Assembly (NCBI RefSeq): GCF_003130585.1
Contig: NZ_QFKX01000005.1
Location: forward strand, 279,553-343,552
Reading direction: 5' to 3'
Source of the DNA: Brachybacterium endophyticum
GTDB lineage: Bacteria; Actinomycetota; Actinomycetes; Actinomycetales; Dermabacteraceae
Length of the DNA stretch: 64,000 bases
Numbering within the stretch: the stretch's first letter is position 1; each line of letters starts with the position of its first letter. A program made the translations under genes and the position numbers. The notes beneath the pieces were generated by a model that searched no databases, was not told the origin of the DNA, and saw only the letters and a program-made list of their open reading frames with translations. Positions 21,156-29,366 of the stretch are shown here, one piece after another.

Positions 21156-22082
21156 TCACAGGTGTCGATGGTGTGTGGACAGGTGCCGGTCCGGCTCCTG
21201 CGCCCCGCCGCCGGTGCCCGCCGCGCCGCGGCCGCGCAGACGCTGGACGACGGGGCGGATCACCAGCCCCAGTACGTAGAAGGCGATCGTCAGCAGCACG
21301 ATCACACCACCCGGCGGGAGGTCCACGTAGGCGGTCAGCACGAGCCCGCCCAGGCTGCACACGACCGCGATGGCCATGGCCGTGCGCATCGTCCGGGTGA
21401 AGCCGACCACCACGCTCTGCGCGGCGGCCACCGGCACGATCATCAGGGCCGAGACCATCAGGGCGCCCACGATCCGCATCGCGAGGGTCACGGTCAGCGC
21501 CGCGATGACGGCGATCAGGATGTTCATCGCGCGCACCGGCAGTCCGGAGGCGCGCGCGAACTCCTCGTCGCCGGTGACGGTGTACAGCACGCGGCTGAGG
21601 CCGATCCCGACCACCATCACGATCACGGCGAGCACGACGGCGATCACCAGATCGGTCGAGGTGACGGTGGCGAGCGAGCCGAACAGGTAGCCCATCAGGC
21701 TCTGGGAGCCGCCGCCCGCCAGCTGGATGATGACGACACCGCCTGCGATGCCCCCGTAGAAGAGGATCGCGAGGGCGACGTCGCGGCTGGTGTGGCCGAC
21801 CTCGCGGACGATCTCGATGACGACCGCGCCGACCACGGAGGCGACCAGCGCCCCGGGGATGGCGAGCAGGTCCTGCGGGGAGGCGCTGATCCAGGCGCCG
21901 ACAAGCCAGCCCACCGCCACGCCGGTCAGGGCGACGTGGCCCAGCCCGTCACCCAGCAGTGAGAGCCGCTTCTGGACCAGGTAGGTGCCCACGATCGGGG
22001 CGGTGAGGCCGATCAGGACGGCGATGATCAGCGGGTAGCGCATGATCTCGCTGGTCAGCAGCTGCCAGGGAGTGATGGTCAC
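21156..22082 (-). CDS. znuB: Zinc ABC transporter permease ZnuB
   Basis: Membrane subunit of 308 residues of the ABC-3 metal permease family, with about eight or nine hydrophobic segments. Typical parts are RLSLLGDGLGHVALTGVAVG near residue 38, SRDVALAILFYGGIAGGV, and the cytoplasmic EEFARASGLPVRAMN loop. GTG 22082 overlaps the znuC stop by 4 bases. Together with ZnuA and ZnuC it imports zinc (manganese is the alternative). The C-terminus ends in a short His-containing tail. Confidence 0.93.
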   Translation of the reverse strand: MTITPWQLLTSEIMRYPLIIAVLIGLTAPIVGTYLVQKRLSLLGDGLGHVALTGVAVGWLVGAWISASPQDLLAIPGALVASVVGAVVIEIVREVGHTSRDVALAILFYGGIAGGVVIIQLAGGGSQSLMGYLFGSLATVTSTDLVIAVVLAVIVMVVGIGLSRVLYTVTGDEEFARASGLPVRAMNILIAVIAALTVTLAMRIVGALMVSALMIVPVAAAQSVVVGFTRTMRTAMAIAVVCSLGGLVLTAYVDLPPGGVIVLLTIAFYVLGLVIRPVVQRLRGRGAAGTGGGAQEPDRHLSTHHRHL

Positions 22083-22831
22083 GGGTGGATCTCCTGTCCC
22101 AGGCAGTCCTCGGGGAGGGCGCTGTGGTCGTGGCCGGGGTCGAACAGCGGGCGCTGCTCGGGCGGGCCGTCGTGGACGACGCGCCCGCGGTCCAGGACCA
22201 CCGCACGGCGGATCCCCTCGCTGAGCGGCCCGAGCTCGTGCAGGACGACGACCACGGTGGTACCGCGCTGGGCGAGCCGGCGGAAGATCGCGGCGATCGA
22301 CTCCTGGGTGGACACGTCCACCCCGGAGAACGGCTCGTCCAGCACGAGCAGCTGCGGCGAGCGCACGAGGGCGCGAGCGATCATCACGCGCTGACGCTGC
22401 CCGCCGGACATCTGCGTGACCGGGCGCTCGGCCTGGTCGCGGAGGCCGACGTCGGCCAGCAGGGAGTTGACGCGCGGGTCCCGCAGCCGGGAGAACCAGC
22501 GGCCCGGACCCAGCAGGCCGGTGGCCACGGTCTCCCGCGCGGTCGCCGGGATCGATCCCGATTCGGCGGAGAACTGCGGGACGTAGCCGATGCGAGCGCG
22601 GATACGCCGCTCCCGCACGGGCCGACCGAAGAGGTGGACCGAGCCGGCGCTGATCGACTGCACGCCGACCATCGCGCGCAGCAGGGTCGACTTGCCCGAG
22701 CCGTTGGCGCCCAGCAGGCCGACCAGCTCGCCGGGGGCGACGTCGAGCGAGACGCCGTGCAGCACCGGGGCGCCTCCGAGGTCGACCCCGAGGTCGCGGA
22801 TCCGGACGGCCGGGGTCTCGTCCTCGCTCAT
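22079..22831 (-). CDS. znuC: Zinc ABC transporter ATP-binding protein ZnuC
   Basis: ATPase of 250 residues. Walker A GANGSGKST, signature MSGGQRQRVMIARAL and Walker B LLVLDEPFSGVD are all complete, and the switch His is in VLHELGP. It overlaps the znuA stop by 4 bases and the znuB start by 4 bases. The His-containing C-terminus (FDPGHDHSALPEDC) is compatible with a metal transporter ATPase. Confidence 0.94.
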   Translation of the reverse strand: MSEDETPAVRIRDLGVDLGGAPVLHGVSLDVAPGELVGLLGANGSGKSTLLRAMVGVQSISAGSVHLFGRPVRERRIRARIGYVPQFSAESGSIPATARETVATGLLGPGRWFSRLRDPRVNSLLADVGLRDQAERPVTQMSGGQRQRVMIARALVRSPQLLVLDEPFSGVDVSTQESIAAIFRRLAQRGTTVVVVLHELGPLSEGIRRAVVLDRGRVVHDGPPEQRPLFDPGHDHSALPEDCLGQEIHP

Positions 22832-23817
22832 GACCAGCTCTCCACGAGCTTGCGGCAGTTCTCACGCATGACCGCAGGGTAGTCCGCCTTCTCGGACAGC
22901 TGGGTCTCGAGGTTGTCGAGCTCCTCGGCCTTCGCGCCCACGTTCTCGGCGAGGGTCTCGGCGACCTTCGGGGACGCGGTGGTCTCGAAGAAGACCGTGC
23001 TCACGTGCTGCTCGCGGATGACCTTCTGCAGCTGCAGGAGGCGCTTGGGGGAGGGCTCGACCTCGGGATCGATCCCGGTGATGCCGATCTGTTCGAGGCC
23101 GTAGCGGTCGGCGAGGTAGGCGAAGGCCGTGTGGCTGGTCACGAACGGCTTCTTCCCCGACACCTCGTCGAAGGTCTTCTCGAGTTCGGCATCGAGGTCC
23201 TCGAACCGCTGCCGTGCTGCGGTGCCGGCCTTGGTGTAGGCGTCGGCGTTGTCGGCGTCGGCCGAGGCGAGACGCTCACCGATCGCCTCCGCGACCTTCC
23301 CCAGTCGCGCCGGGTCGTTCCAGAAGTGCGGGTCCAGGTCCCCGTGGGCGTGCTCGTGCCCGCCGTCCTCGGAGGAGTGGTCCTCGCCCCCGTGCTCGTC
23401 ACCCCCGTGGGTGTGGGCGTCCTCCTCACCGCCGTGGAGCATCGTGACCACCGAGGAGATGTCCAGCGCCTTGTCCGTGAGGTCCTTGGAGGAGATCGCG
23501 TCGTCCAGGGAGGCCTGGAAGCCGGGGATCTGGAGGATCAGGGCGGCCTGCTCGACCTGCGCGACCTGGGCGACGGAGAGCTCGATGTCGTGGGGGTCGA
23601 CCCCGGGCTGCGCGAGGCTCACGACCTCCGCGAGATCTCCGGCGACCTGCTGGGCGGCGTAGGTCAGGCCGTAGCACCCGGTGATGACGACCGGCTTCCC
23701 GCTGCCGCCCGCGCCCCCGTCGCCGCAGGCACCGAGCGCCAGGCCGCCCACGCCGATGCCGGCGAGCGTCAGGAGCGAGCGACGGGAAGGGCGGGGGACA
23801 GGGGGCGAATCGAACAT
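22828..23817 (-). CDS. znuA: Zinc-binding lipoprotein ZnuA
   Basis: Extracytoplasmic solute-binding protein of 329 residues (cluster A-I). The signal region [21 protein letters not shown] has a twin-arginine-like start and a lipobox ending at Cys31, so it is probably a lipoprotein anchored to the membrane. A His/Asp/Glu-rich loop of about 35 residues near residues 125-160 is the hallmark of zinc- rather than manganese-specific proteins. Downstream HFWNDPARL and [14 protein letters not shown] are further family regions. The ATG overlaps a Zur box and lies 7 nt after a -10 element, so the mRNA is probably leaderless. Confidence 0.94.
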   Translation of the reverse strand: MFDSPPVPRPSRRSLLTLAGIGVGGLALGACGDGGAGGSGKPVVITGCYGLTYAAQQVAGDLAEVVSLAQPGVDPHDIELSVAQVAQVEQAALILQIPGFQASLDDAISSKDLTDKALDISSVVTMLHGGEEDAHTHGGDEHGGEDHSSEDGGHEHAHGDLDPHFWNDPARLGKVAEAIGERLASADADNADAYTKAGTAARQRFEDLDAELEKTFDEVSGKKPFVTSHTAFAYLADRYGLEQIGITGIDPEVEPSPKRLLQLQKVIREQHVSTVFFETTASPKVAETLAENVGAKAEELDNLETQLSEKADYPAVMRENCRKLVESWS

Positions 23818-23854
23818 GAGACTGATTATCAAGTGTGGGTCGCGCATCTCGCAA
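23817..23854 (-). promoter_or_regulatory. Zur box on a leaderless znuA promoter
   Basis: On the plus strand 23817-23831 reads TGAGACTGATTATCA, matching 12 of 15 positions of the actinobacterial 7-1-7 Zur consensus TGAAAATGATTTTCA. On the minus strand the same bases contain a -10 GATAAT (23830-23825), 7 nt from the znuA ATG, and TTGCGA (23854-23849) is a -35 with an 18-nt spacer. Zur bound here would cover the -10, the start point and the start codon. Confidence 0.7.
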
Positions 23855-23992
23855 GGCGGGCGCAGCGCTTGTGGTGAGCATCGCGGATATGCTGGGCGCT
23901 CGTCCCGGCCCACCCCGAGCGCCGCCCGTCCCGGCGGACCCCGCCGCGAGCGGCACGGGAGGCCATCACCGTCGCATCGCAGGAGTTCCACC

Positions 23993-25384
23993 GTGGCCAA
24001 GGCCCCCGCCAGCACCCTGGACAACGTCATCGCCCTCGCCAAGAAGCGCGGATTCGTGTTCCCCTCGGGTGACATCTACGGCGGTACCCGCTCCGCATGG
24101 GACTACGGGCCCCTGGGTGTCGAACTGAAGGAGAACATCCGCCGCCAGTGGTGGAGGACGTTCGTGCAGGGGCGCGAGGACATGGTCGGCCTCGACTCCG
24201 CGATCATCCTCCCCACCCGCGTCTGGGAGGCCTCGGAGCACGTCAAGACCTTCACCGACCCGCTGGTGGAGTGCCGCAGCTGCCACAGCCGCTTCCGCGA
24301 GGACCACCTGCTGGAGGCCTTCGAGGAGAAGAAGGGGCGCGCCCCCGAGGGCGGCCTCGCCGAGGTGCCCTGCCCCAACTGCGGGACGCGTGGGGAGTTC
24401 ACCGAGCCCCAGCAGTTCTCGGGTCTGATGAAGACCTACCTGGGCGCCGTCGACAACGAGTCCGGGCTGCACTACCTGCGCCCCGAGACGGCCCAGGGCA
24501 TCTTCGTGAACTTCCTGAACGTGGTGACGGCAGCGCGACAGAAGCCGCCCTTCGGCATCGGCCAGGTCGGCAAGGCCTTCCGCAACGAGATCACCCCCGG
24601 CAACTTCATCTTCCGCACCCGCGAGTTCGAGCAGATGGAGATCGAGTTCTTCACCCCGCCGGCCGACGCGCAGGAGTGGTTCGACCGCTGGGTCGAGGAC
24701 TGCTGGAACTGGTTCGTGGACCTGGGCATCGACCCCGACCACATGCGCCGTCTCGAGGTCCCCGAGGAGGACCGCGCCCACTACTCCGACGGCACCATCG
24801 ACATCGAGTACAGCTTCGGCTTCCAGGGCTCCCAGTGGGGCGAGCTGATGGGCATCGCCAACCGGACAGACTTCGACCTGGGCCGTCACACCGAGGTCTC
24901 GGGCACCAAGATGCAGTACTTCGACCAGGCGAACGACGAGCGCTACACCCCGTACGTCATCGAGCCGAGCTTCGGGCTCACCCGATCGATGATGGCCTTC
25001 CTCGTGGACGCCTACCGCGAGGACGAGGCGCCCAACACCAAGGGCGGCGTCGACAAGCGCACGGTCCTCGGACTCGATCCCCGGCTCGCGCCGGTCAAGG
25101 TCGCCGTGCTGCCGCTGTCCAAGAGCGAGGACCTGGTCCCGCGCGCGAAGGCCCTGGCCGACGAGCTGCGCGGCCTGTGGAACGTGGAGGTCGACGTCTC
25201 CCAGGCGATCGGTCGCCGCTACCGCCGTCAGGACGAGATCGGGACGCCGTTCTGCGTGACGGTCGACTTCGACACCGCCGAGGACCAGGCCGTGACGATC
25301 CGCGAGCGCGACTCGATGGAGCAGAGCCGCGTCGCCCTCACCGAGGTCAAGGGCTTCCTGGCCCAGCGGCTCGCGGGAGCCTGA
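23993..25384 (+). CDS. glyS: Glycyl-tRNA synthetase, single-chain type
   Basis: Class II aminoacyl-tRNA synthetase of 463 residues, the alpha-2 form used by actinobacteria and eukaryotes. Motif 1 region [19 protein letters not shown], an inserted zinc site (CRSCHSRF and CPNCGTRG), motif 2 with [12 protein letters not shown] and [19 protein letters not shown], and the C-terminal anticodon domain with [12 protein letters not shown] are all present. GTG 23993 follows AGGAG. The promoter must lie in the 175 bp shared with divergent znuA. Confidence 0.96.
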   Translation: MAKAPASTLDNVIALAKKRGFVFPSGDIYGGTRSAWDYGPLGVELKENIRRQWWRTFVQGREDMVGLDSAIILPTRVWEASEHVKTFTDPLVECRSCHSRFREDHLLEAFEEKKGRAPEGGLAEVPCPNCGTRGEFTEPQQFSGLMKTYLGAVDNESGLHYLRPETAQGIFVNFLNVVTAARQKPPFGIGQVGKAFRNEITPGNFIFRTREFEQMEIEFFTPPADAQEWFDRWVEDCWNWFVDLGIDPDHMRRLEVPEEDRAHYSDGTIDIEYSFGFQGSQWGELMGIANRTDFDLGRHTEVSGTKMQYFDQANDERYTPYVIEPSFGLTRSMMAFLVDAYREDEAPNTKGGVDKRTVLGLDPRLAPVKVAVLPLSKSEDLVPRAKALADELRGLWNVEVDVSQAIGRRYRRQDEIGTPFCVTVDFDTAEDQAVTIRERDSMEQSRVALTEVKGFLAQRLAGA

Positions 25385-25391
25385 GACCGGG

Positions 25392-25425
25392 CTGCCCGGG
25401 GCCGGCAACGGTCGGCCCCGGGCAG
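25392..25425. terminator. Terminator hairpin 1 after glyS
   Basis: A perfect 13-bp stem (25392-25404 with 25413-25425) around an 8-nt loop, 8 nt after the glyS stop. It lies between convergent genes. Confidence 0.75.
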
Positions 25426-25428
25426 GAT

Positions 25429-25453
25429 CCGGCCCCGCGCTGTGCGGGGCCGG
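25429..25453. terminator. Terminator hairpin 2 between glyS and LLM gene
   Basis: A perfect 10-bp stem (25429-25438 with 25444-25453) with a 5-nt loop, 3 nt from the first hairpin and 5 nt from the stop of the convergent LLM gene. The pair may act one for each strand. Confidence 0.7.
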
Positions 25454-25458
25454 TCCGG

Positions 25459-26559
25459 TCAGGACCAGGCGGCTCGCAGCAGCGGCGCGACGGACTCCGC
25501 GAAGGTCGAGGCGAGACGCCGGACCACCGGGTAGGGATGACCGAAGGGCAGCGCGAGCACCGTCTCGTCCGCCGCCTGCAGCGCCACGTCCTCGGCGAGG
25601 AAGCGGGCGACCTCCTCGGGGTCGCCCGCGACCACGCGCCCGAAGGCCGCGGGGCGCCCGCCGATCACGGCCGTGCCCTCGCGCATCGCCTGCTGGCGGT
25701 CGCGATCGCGCGCGATCAGGTCCTCGAGCCCCTCGAGGTCCGCGGGATCGATGGCAGGGAGCATCTGGCGGCTGGCGGAGACGTGTCCCGCCCCGTGCCC
25801 GGACGCCCGGCTCGCCGCCCGGTAGGCCTCGATGAGCTCCGCCTGCAGTTCCTCGAAGGACCGTCCGGAATCGTCGGCCGGCTGCAGGGTCGAGACCTGC
25901 AGACCGATCCCCAGCCGCCCCGCGCGCTCTGCACTCGTGATCGAGCCGGCGCCGTAGGCGATGCGTGAGCGCAGGCCGGGCGCCTGCGGTCGCACACGCA
26001 GGGGAGTGCCCACCGCCTCCGTCTCGAAGAACTCGTCGGCCGTGGCGACGACCTCGCCGTCGACGAAGGAGAGCAGGTCCGCCAGGACGCTGTCCACGCG
26101 GGCACGGACGTCCCCCTCGAGGCTCCCGTAGGCCCGCTCGTTGACGGCGTCCTGCTTCGCGTAGCCCGAGCCGACGCCCATGTAGAGGCGACCGCCGCTG
26201 AGAAGGTCGACGCTCGCCGCGTCCTCCGCGAGCCTGCCCGGCTGCTCGAAGCGCAGCGGGATCAAGGCCGTGCCCAACGTCATCGTGCTGGTGCGCTGGG
26301 AGGCGGCGGCGAGGAACGGCAGGGGAGAGGAGAGGTAGTCCTGCAAGTGGCGGTGCCGCACGTATCCGGCATCGATGCCCAGGTCCTCCATCCGCTCGAA
26401 GAGGTCGAGTCCGTCGTCCAGACCCTGCGACCGTGCCCGGGCGATGCCGGTGTGGTCGACGAAGGCGAGGATGCCGAGCTTCCTCGCTGTGGGGGACGAG
26501 GCCTCAGCGGAGGACGAGAGGCCGTAGGGGTCGGGGGAGTCGTGGGCGTCGCGGGGCAC
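25459..26559 (-). CDS. LLM class flavin-dependent oxidoreductase
   Basis: Luciferase-like monooxygenase of 366 residues with the single-chain TIM-barrel fold. Conserved regions: LGILAFVDHTGIARARSQG near the start, LGTALIPLRFEQPGRLAEDA and LLSGGRLYMGVGSGY. GTG start with GGGAGG upstream. It stands alone between glyS and the divergent dus gene. The substrate is unknown. It is unrelated in detail to the NtaA-type gene at 15-16 kb. Confidence 0.85.
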   Translation of the reverse strand: MPRDAHDSPDPYGLSSSAEASSPTARKLGILAFVDHTGIARARSQGLDDGLDLFERMEDLGIDAGYVRHRHLQDYLSSPLPFLAAASQRTSTMTLGTALIPLRFEQPGRLAEDAASVDLLSGGRLYMGVGSGYAKQDAVNERAYGSLEGDVRARVDSVLADLLSFVDGEVVATADEFFETEAVGTPLRVRPQAPGLRSRIAYGAGSITSAERAGRLGIGLQVSTLQPADDSGRSFEELQAELIEAYRAASRASGHGAGHVSASRQMLPAIDPADLEGLEDLIARDRDRQQAMREGTAVIGGRPAAFGRVVAGDPEEVARFLAEDVALQAADETVLALPFGHPYPVVRRLASTFAESVAPLLRAAWS

Positions 26560-26718
26560 AGGGCCTCCCGGGGAGAGGGGACGGTGACAGGACGCGGGGG
26601 CGCCTCGTCACGCTGGGCAGCCCCATCATCCTCCCGACCGGCCGCCCCCGCGTCCCTCCCCAGGCGCACCCGATGCACATCACCCCCCGGACCTCTCCCG
26701 AAGCCGCGCGGGGGATGG

Positions 26719-26724
26719 GACAAT
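26719..26724 (+). promoter_or_regulatory. -10-like element before dus
   Basis: GACAAT lies 8 nt before ATG 26733 and no ribosome binding site is seen, so the transcript may be leaderless or nearly so. Confidence 0.4.
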
Positions 26725-26732
26725 CGGCGGTG

Positions 26733-27989
26733 ATGACCACGTTCGATGTTCCGCCCACCGTCCCCGACACCGTGCAGGCCATGGCGGGAACGCCCCCTGT
26801 CGCAGGCTCCTCCGCGGGAGCCCCGGCAGCCTCTCGGCGAACCCTCACGATCGGCCCGCACACCGTCGACACGCCCGTCGTGCTCGCCCCGATGGCGGGC
26901 ATCACGAACATGGCCTTCCGGCTGCTGTGCCGCGAGTTCGGTGCCCTCCACTCCCAGGACGACGGCGGCCTGTACGTCTCCGAGATGGTGACGTCCCGCG
27001 CCCTGGTCGAGGACCATGCGGAGTCCTGGCGCCTGGTGACGATGGGCGAGCGCGAGACACCCCGCTCCGTCCAGCTCTACGGGGTGGACCCGACCACGGT
27101 GCGCCGCGCCGTCGAGATGCTCGTGGAGCGGGACCGCGCCGACCACATCGACCTCAACTTCGGCTGCCCGGTGCCCAAGGTGACCCGGCGCGGGGGCGGC
27201 GGGATCCTGCCCTGGAAGACCGAGCTGTTCACGCGCATCGTCCGCGGGGCGGTCGAGGCGGCGGGCGACGTTCCGGTGACCGTGAAGACGCGGATGGGCA
27301 TCGACGAGGACCACCTGACGTACCGCGACGCGGGCCTGATCGCCCAGGAGGTCGGCGCCGCATCGATCGCGCTGCACGGGCGCACCGTCGTCCAGCACTA
27401 CAGCGGCCAGGCGAACTGGGACGCCATCTCCGACCTCAAGGAGTTGGTCACGGACATCCCCGTGCTCGGCAACGGCGACATCTGGTCGGCCGAGGACGCC
27501 CTGCGCATGGTCGAGCAGACCGGGGCCGACGGCGTCGTCGTCGGACGTGGCTGCCAGGGTCGGCCCTGGTTGTTCGCCGATCTCGCCGCGGGCTTCGCGG
27601 GACTGCCCGACCGCATCACCCCGGACCTCGGCCACGTCTGCCGGACCATGCGCCGTCACGGCGAGCTCCTCGTGGAGTTCTTCGAGGACGAGGGCCGTGG
27701 CATGCGGGATCTGCGCAAGCACGTCGCCTGGTACTTCAAGGGGTACCCCGTGGGCGGCGAGATGCGGCACCGCCTCGCGACCGTGGAGTCCCTCGCCGAT
27801 CTCGACGCCAAGCTCGCCGACCTGGACTGGGACGCCCCGTACCCGGGCGCGGACGCCGAGGGCCCGCGCGGACGCGCCGGGACCCCGAAGAAGGCGCACT
27901 GCCCCGAGGGCTGGATGGACTCCCGCGAGCTCTCCGACGAGCACCGTGCCCGCCTCCACGAGGCCGAGCTGGACACCTCGGGAGGATGA
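26733..27989 (+). CDS. dus: tRNA-dihydrouridine synthase (DusB-like)
   Basis: FMN enzyme of 418 residues that reduces uridine in the D-loop of tRNA with NADPH. TIM-barrel marks: VLAPMAGITNMAFRLLCREF, HIDLNFGCPVPKVTRRGGG with the catalytic Cys, VTVKTRMGI, and GNGDIWSAEDAL. ATG 26733 is chosen because of the -10-like GACAAT just upstream; ATG 26715 and GTG 26730 are alternatives. The first 40 residues are a low-complexity extension. Its stop overlaps the dgt start. Confidence 0.93.
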   Translation: MTTFDVPPTVPDTVQAMAGTPPVAGSSAGAPAASRRTLTIGPHTVDTPVVLAPMAGITNMAFRLLCREFGALHSQDDGGLYVSEMVTSRALVEDHAESWRLVTMGERETPRSVQLYGVDPTTVRRAVEMLVERDRADHIDLNFGCPVPKVTRRGGGGILPWKTELFTRIVRGAVEAAGDVPVTVKTRMGIDEDHLTYRDAGLIAQEVGAASIALHGRTVVQHYSGQANWDAISDLKELVTDIPVLGNGDIWSAEDALRMVEQTGADGVVVGRGCQGRPWLFADLAAGFAGLPDRITPDLGHVCRTMRRHGELLVEFFEDEGRGMRDLRKHVAWYFKGYPVGGEMRHRLATVESLADLDAKLADLDWDAPYPGADAEGPRGRAGTPKKAHCPEGWMDSRELSDEHRARLHEAELDTSGG

Positions 27990-29350
27990 GCCCGTCCGTG
28001 GAGAATCCGACGCACCGGCGGGCGACCGAGTGCCCGGCCCCCGGTGAGCGGGCGACCCCGCCCGCCGGCTACGGCCCCGAGGACCTGGAGCGCTGGGGCC
28101 AGGAGCCGCCGAAGTCGAACTCGCGCACGCCGTTCCAGCGCGACCGCGCCCGCGTGCTGCACTCCTCGGCGCTGCGGCGCCTCGGTGCGAAGACCCAGGT
28201 GCTGGGCGCCGGGGCCAACGACTTCGTCCGCACCCGGCTCACGCACTCCCTCGAGGTGGCCCAGGTGGGCCGTGACATCGGTGCCGAGCTGGGCTGCGAC
28301 CCGGATGTCGTCGACGCCGCCTGCCTCTCGCACGACCTCGGCCACCCGCCCTTCGGCCACAACGGCGAGAAGGTGCTGGACCGGCTCGCCGACGACATCG
28401 GCGGCTTCGAGGGCAACGCCCAGACCCTGCGTCTGCTGACCCGCCTCGAGCCGAAGATCATCGGGAGCGCACGCCCCTACGGACTGAACCTGAGCCGGGC
28501 CGCTCTCGACGCCGCGATCAAGTACCCCTGGCGCCGCGGGGAGGGACCGGATCCGACCTCCGCGAAGTTCTGCGTCTACCCCGACGACGTCGACGTCTTC
28601 GCGTGGGCTCGCTCCGGCGCCCCGGGCATGCGCAAGTGCTCCGAGGCGCAGGTGATGGACATCAGCGACGACATCGCCTACTCGGTCCACGACATCGAGG
28701 ACGCCGTCACCGGGGGAGCCCTGGACCTCTCACGCCTGGCCGAGCCGATGGAGCGCGCCGCCGCCCTGTTCGTCGTCCAGGACTGGTACACCCCCGAGGA
28801 CCCCATCGAGGTGCTCGACGAGGCCCTGCACCGTCTCGAGTCCCAGCCCTGGTGGGTGCTCGGCTACTCCGGCTCGATGCGGGATGCGGCAGCGTTGAAG
28901 AACATGGCCAGCCAGCTCATCGGCCGCTTCACCGGCGCCGTCGTCGAGGCGACGCGGGAGCGCTTCGGCACCGGGCCGATCGCGCGGTTCGCCGGGGAGG
29001 TCGTCGTCCCCGAGGAGACCCGGCTCGAGATCTCCGTCCTCAAGGGCCTCGCGGCGGCCTACGTGATGAGCTCGGCTGCCCAGAGACCCGTCTACGACCA
29101 GCAGGAGCAGATCCTGCGCGACCTCCACGCCCATCTGTGGAACACCGGCAGCGTGCATCTCAGCCCCCTGTTCGCCGAACTCTGGGAGGATGCCGAGGAC
29201 GACACCGCGCGCCGCCGCGTGATCGTCGACCAGATCGCCTCGTTCACCGACGTCACGGCCCGGCGCCTGCACGAGTCGCTGTACCGGGGCGGGACCACGC
29301 ACGTGACCGCGGCCGACACCCCGCTCCCGGGCCTGGGGTCCGATCTGTGA
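27986..29350 (+). CDS. dgt: dGTPase-like HD-domain triphosphohydrolase
   Basis: HD-superfamily enzyme of 454 residues that removes triphosphate from dGTP and related dNTPs. Metal-binding motifs: RTRLTHSLEVAQ (first His), CLSHDLGHPPFGHNGE (HD pair) and DISDDIAYSVHDIEDA (last Asp). The neighbourhood dus-dgt-dnaG is the usual actinobacterial one and links it to dNTP supply for replication. The ATG overlaps the dus stop (ATGA). Confidence 0.95.
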   Translation: MSPSVENPTHRRATECPAPGERATPPAGYGPEDLERWGQEPPKSNSRTPFQRDRARVLHSSALRRLGAKTQVLGAGANDFVRTRLTHSLEVAQVGRDIGAELGCDPDVVDAACLSHDLGHPPFGHNGEKVLDRLADDIGGFEGNAQTLRLLTRLEPKIIGSARPYGLNLSRAALDAAIKYPWRRGEGPDPTSAKFCVYPDDVDVFAWARSGAPGMRKCSEAQVMDISDDIAYSVHDIEDAVTGGALDLSRLAEPMERAAALFVVQDWYTPEDPIEVLDEALHRLESQPWWVLGYSGSMRDAAALKNMASQLIGRFTGAVVEATRERFGTGPIARFAGEVVVPEETRLEISVLKGLAAAYVMSSAAQRPVYDQQEQILRDLHAHLWNTGSVHLSPLFAELWEDAEDDTARRRVIVDQIASFTDVTARRLHESLYRGGTTHVTAADTPLPGLGSDL

Positions 29351-29366
29351 GCGGGAGGAGCAGTCG

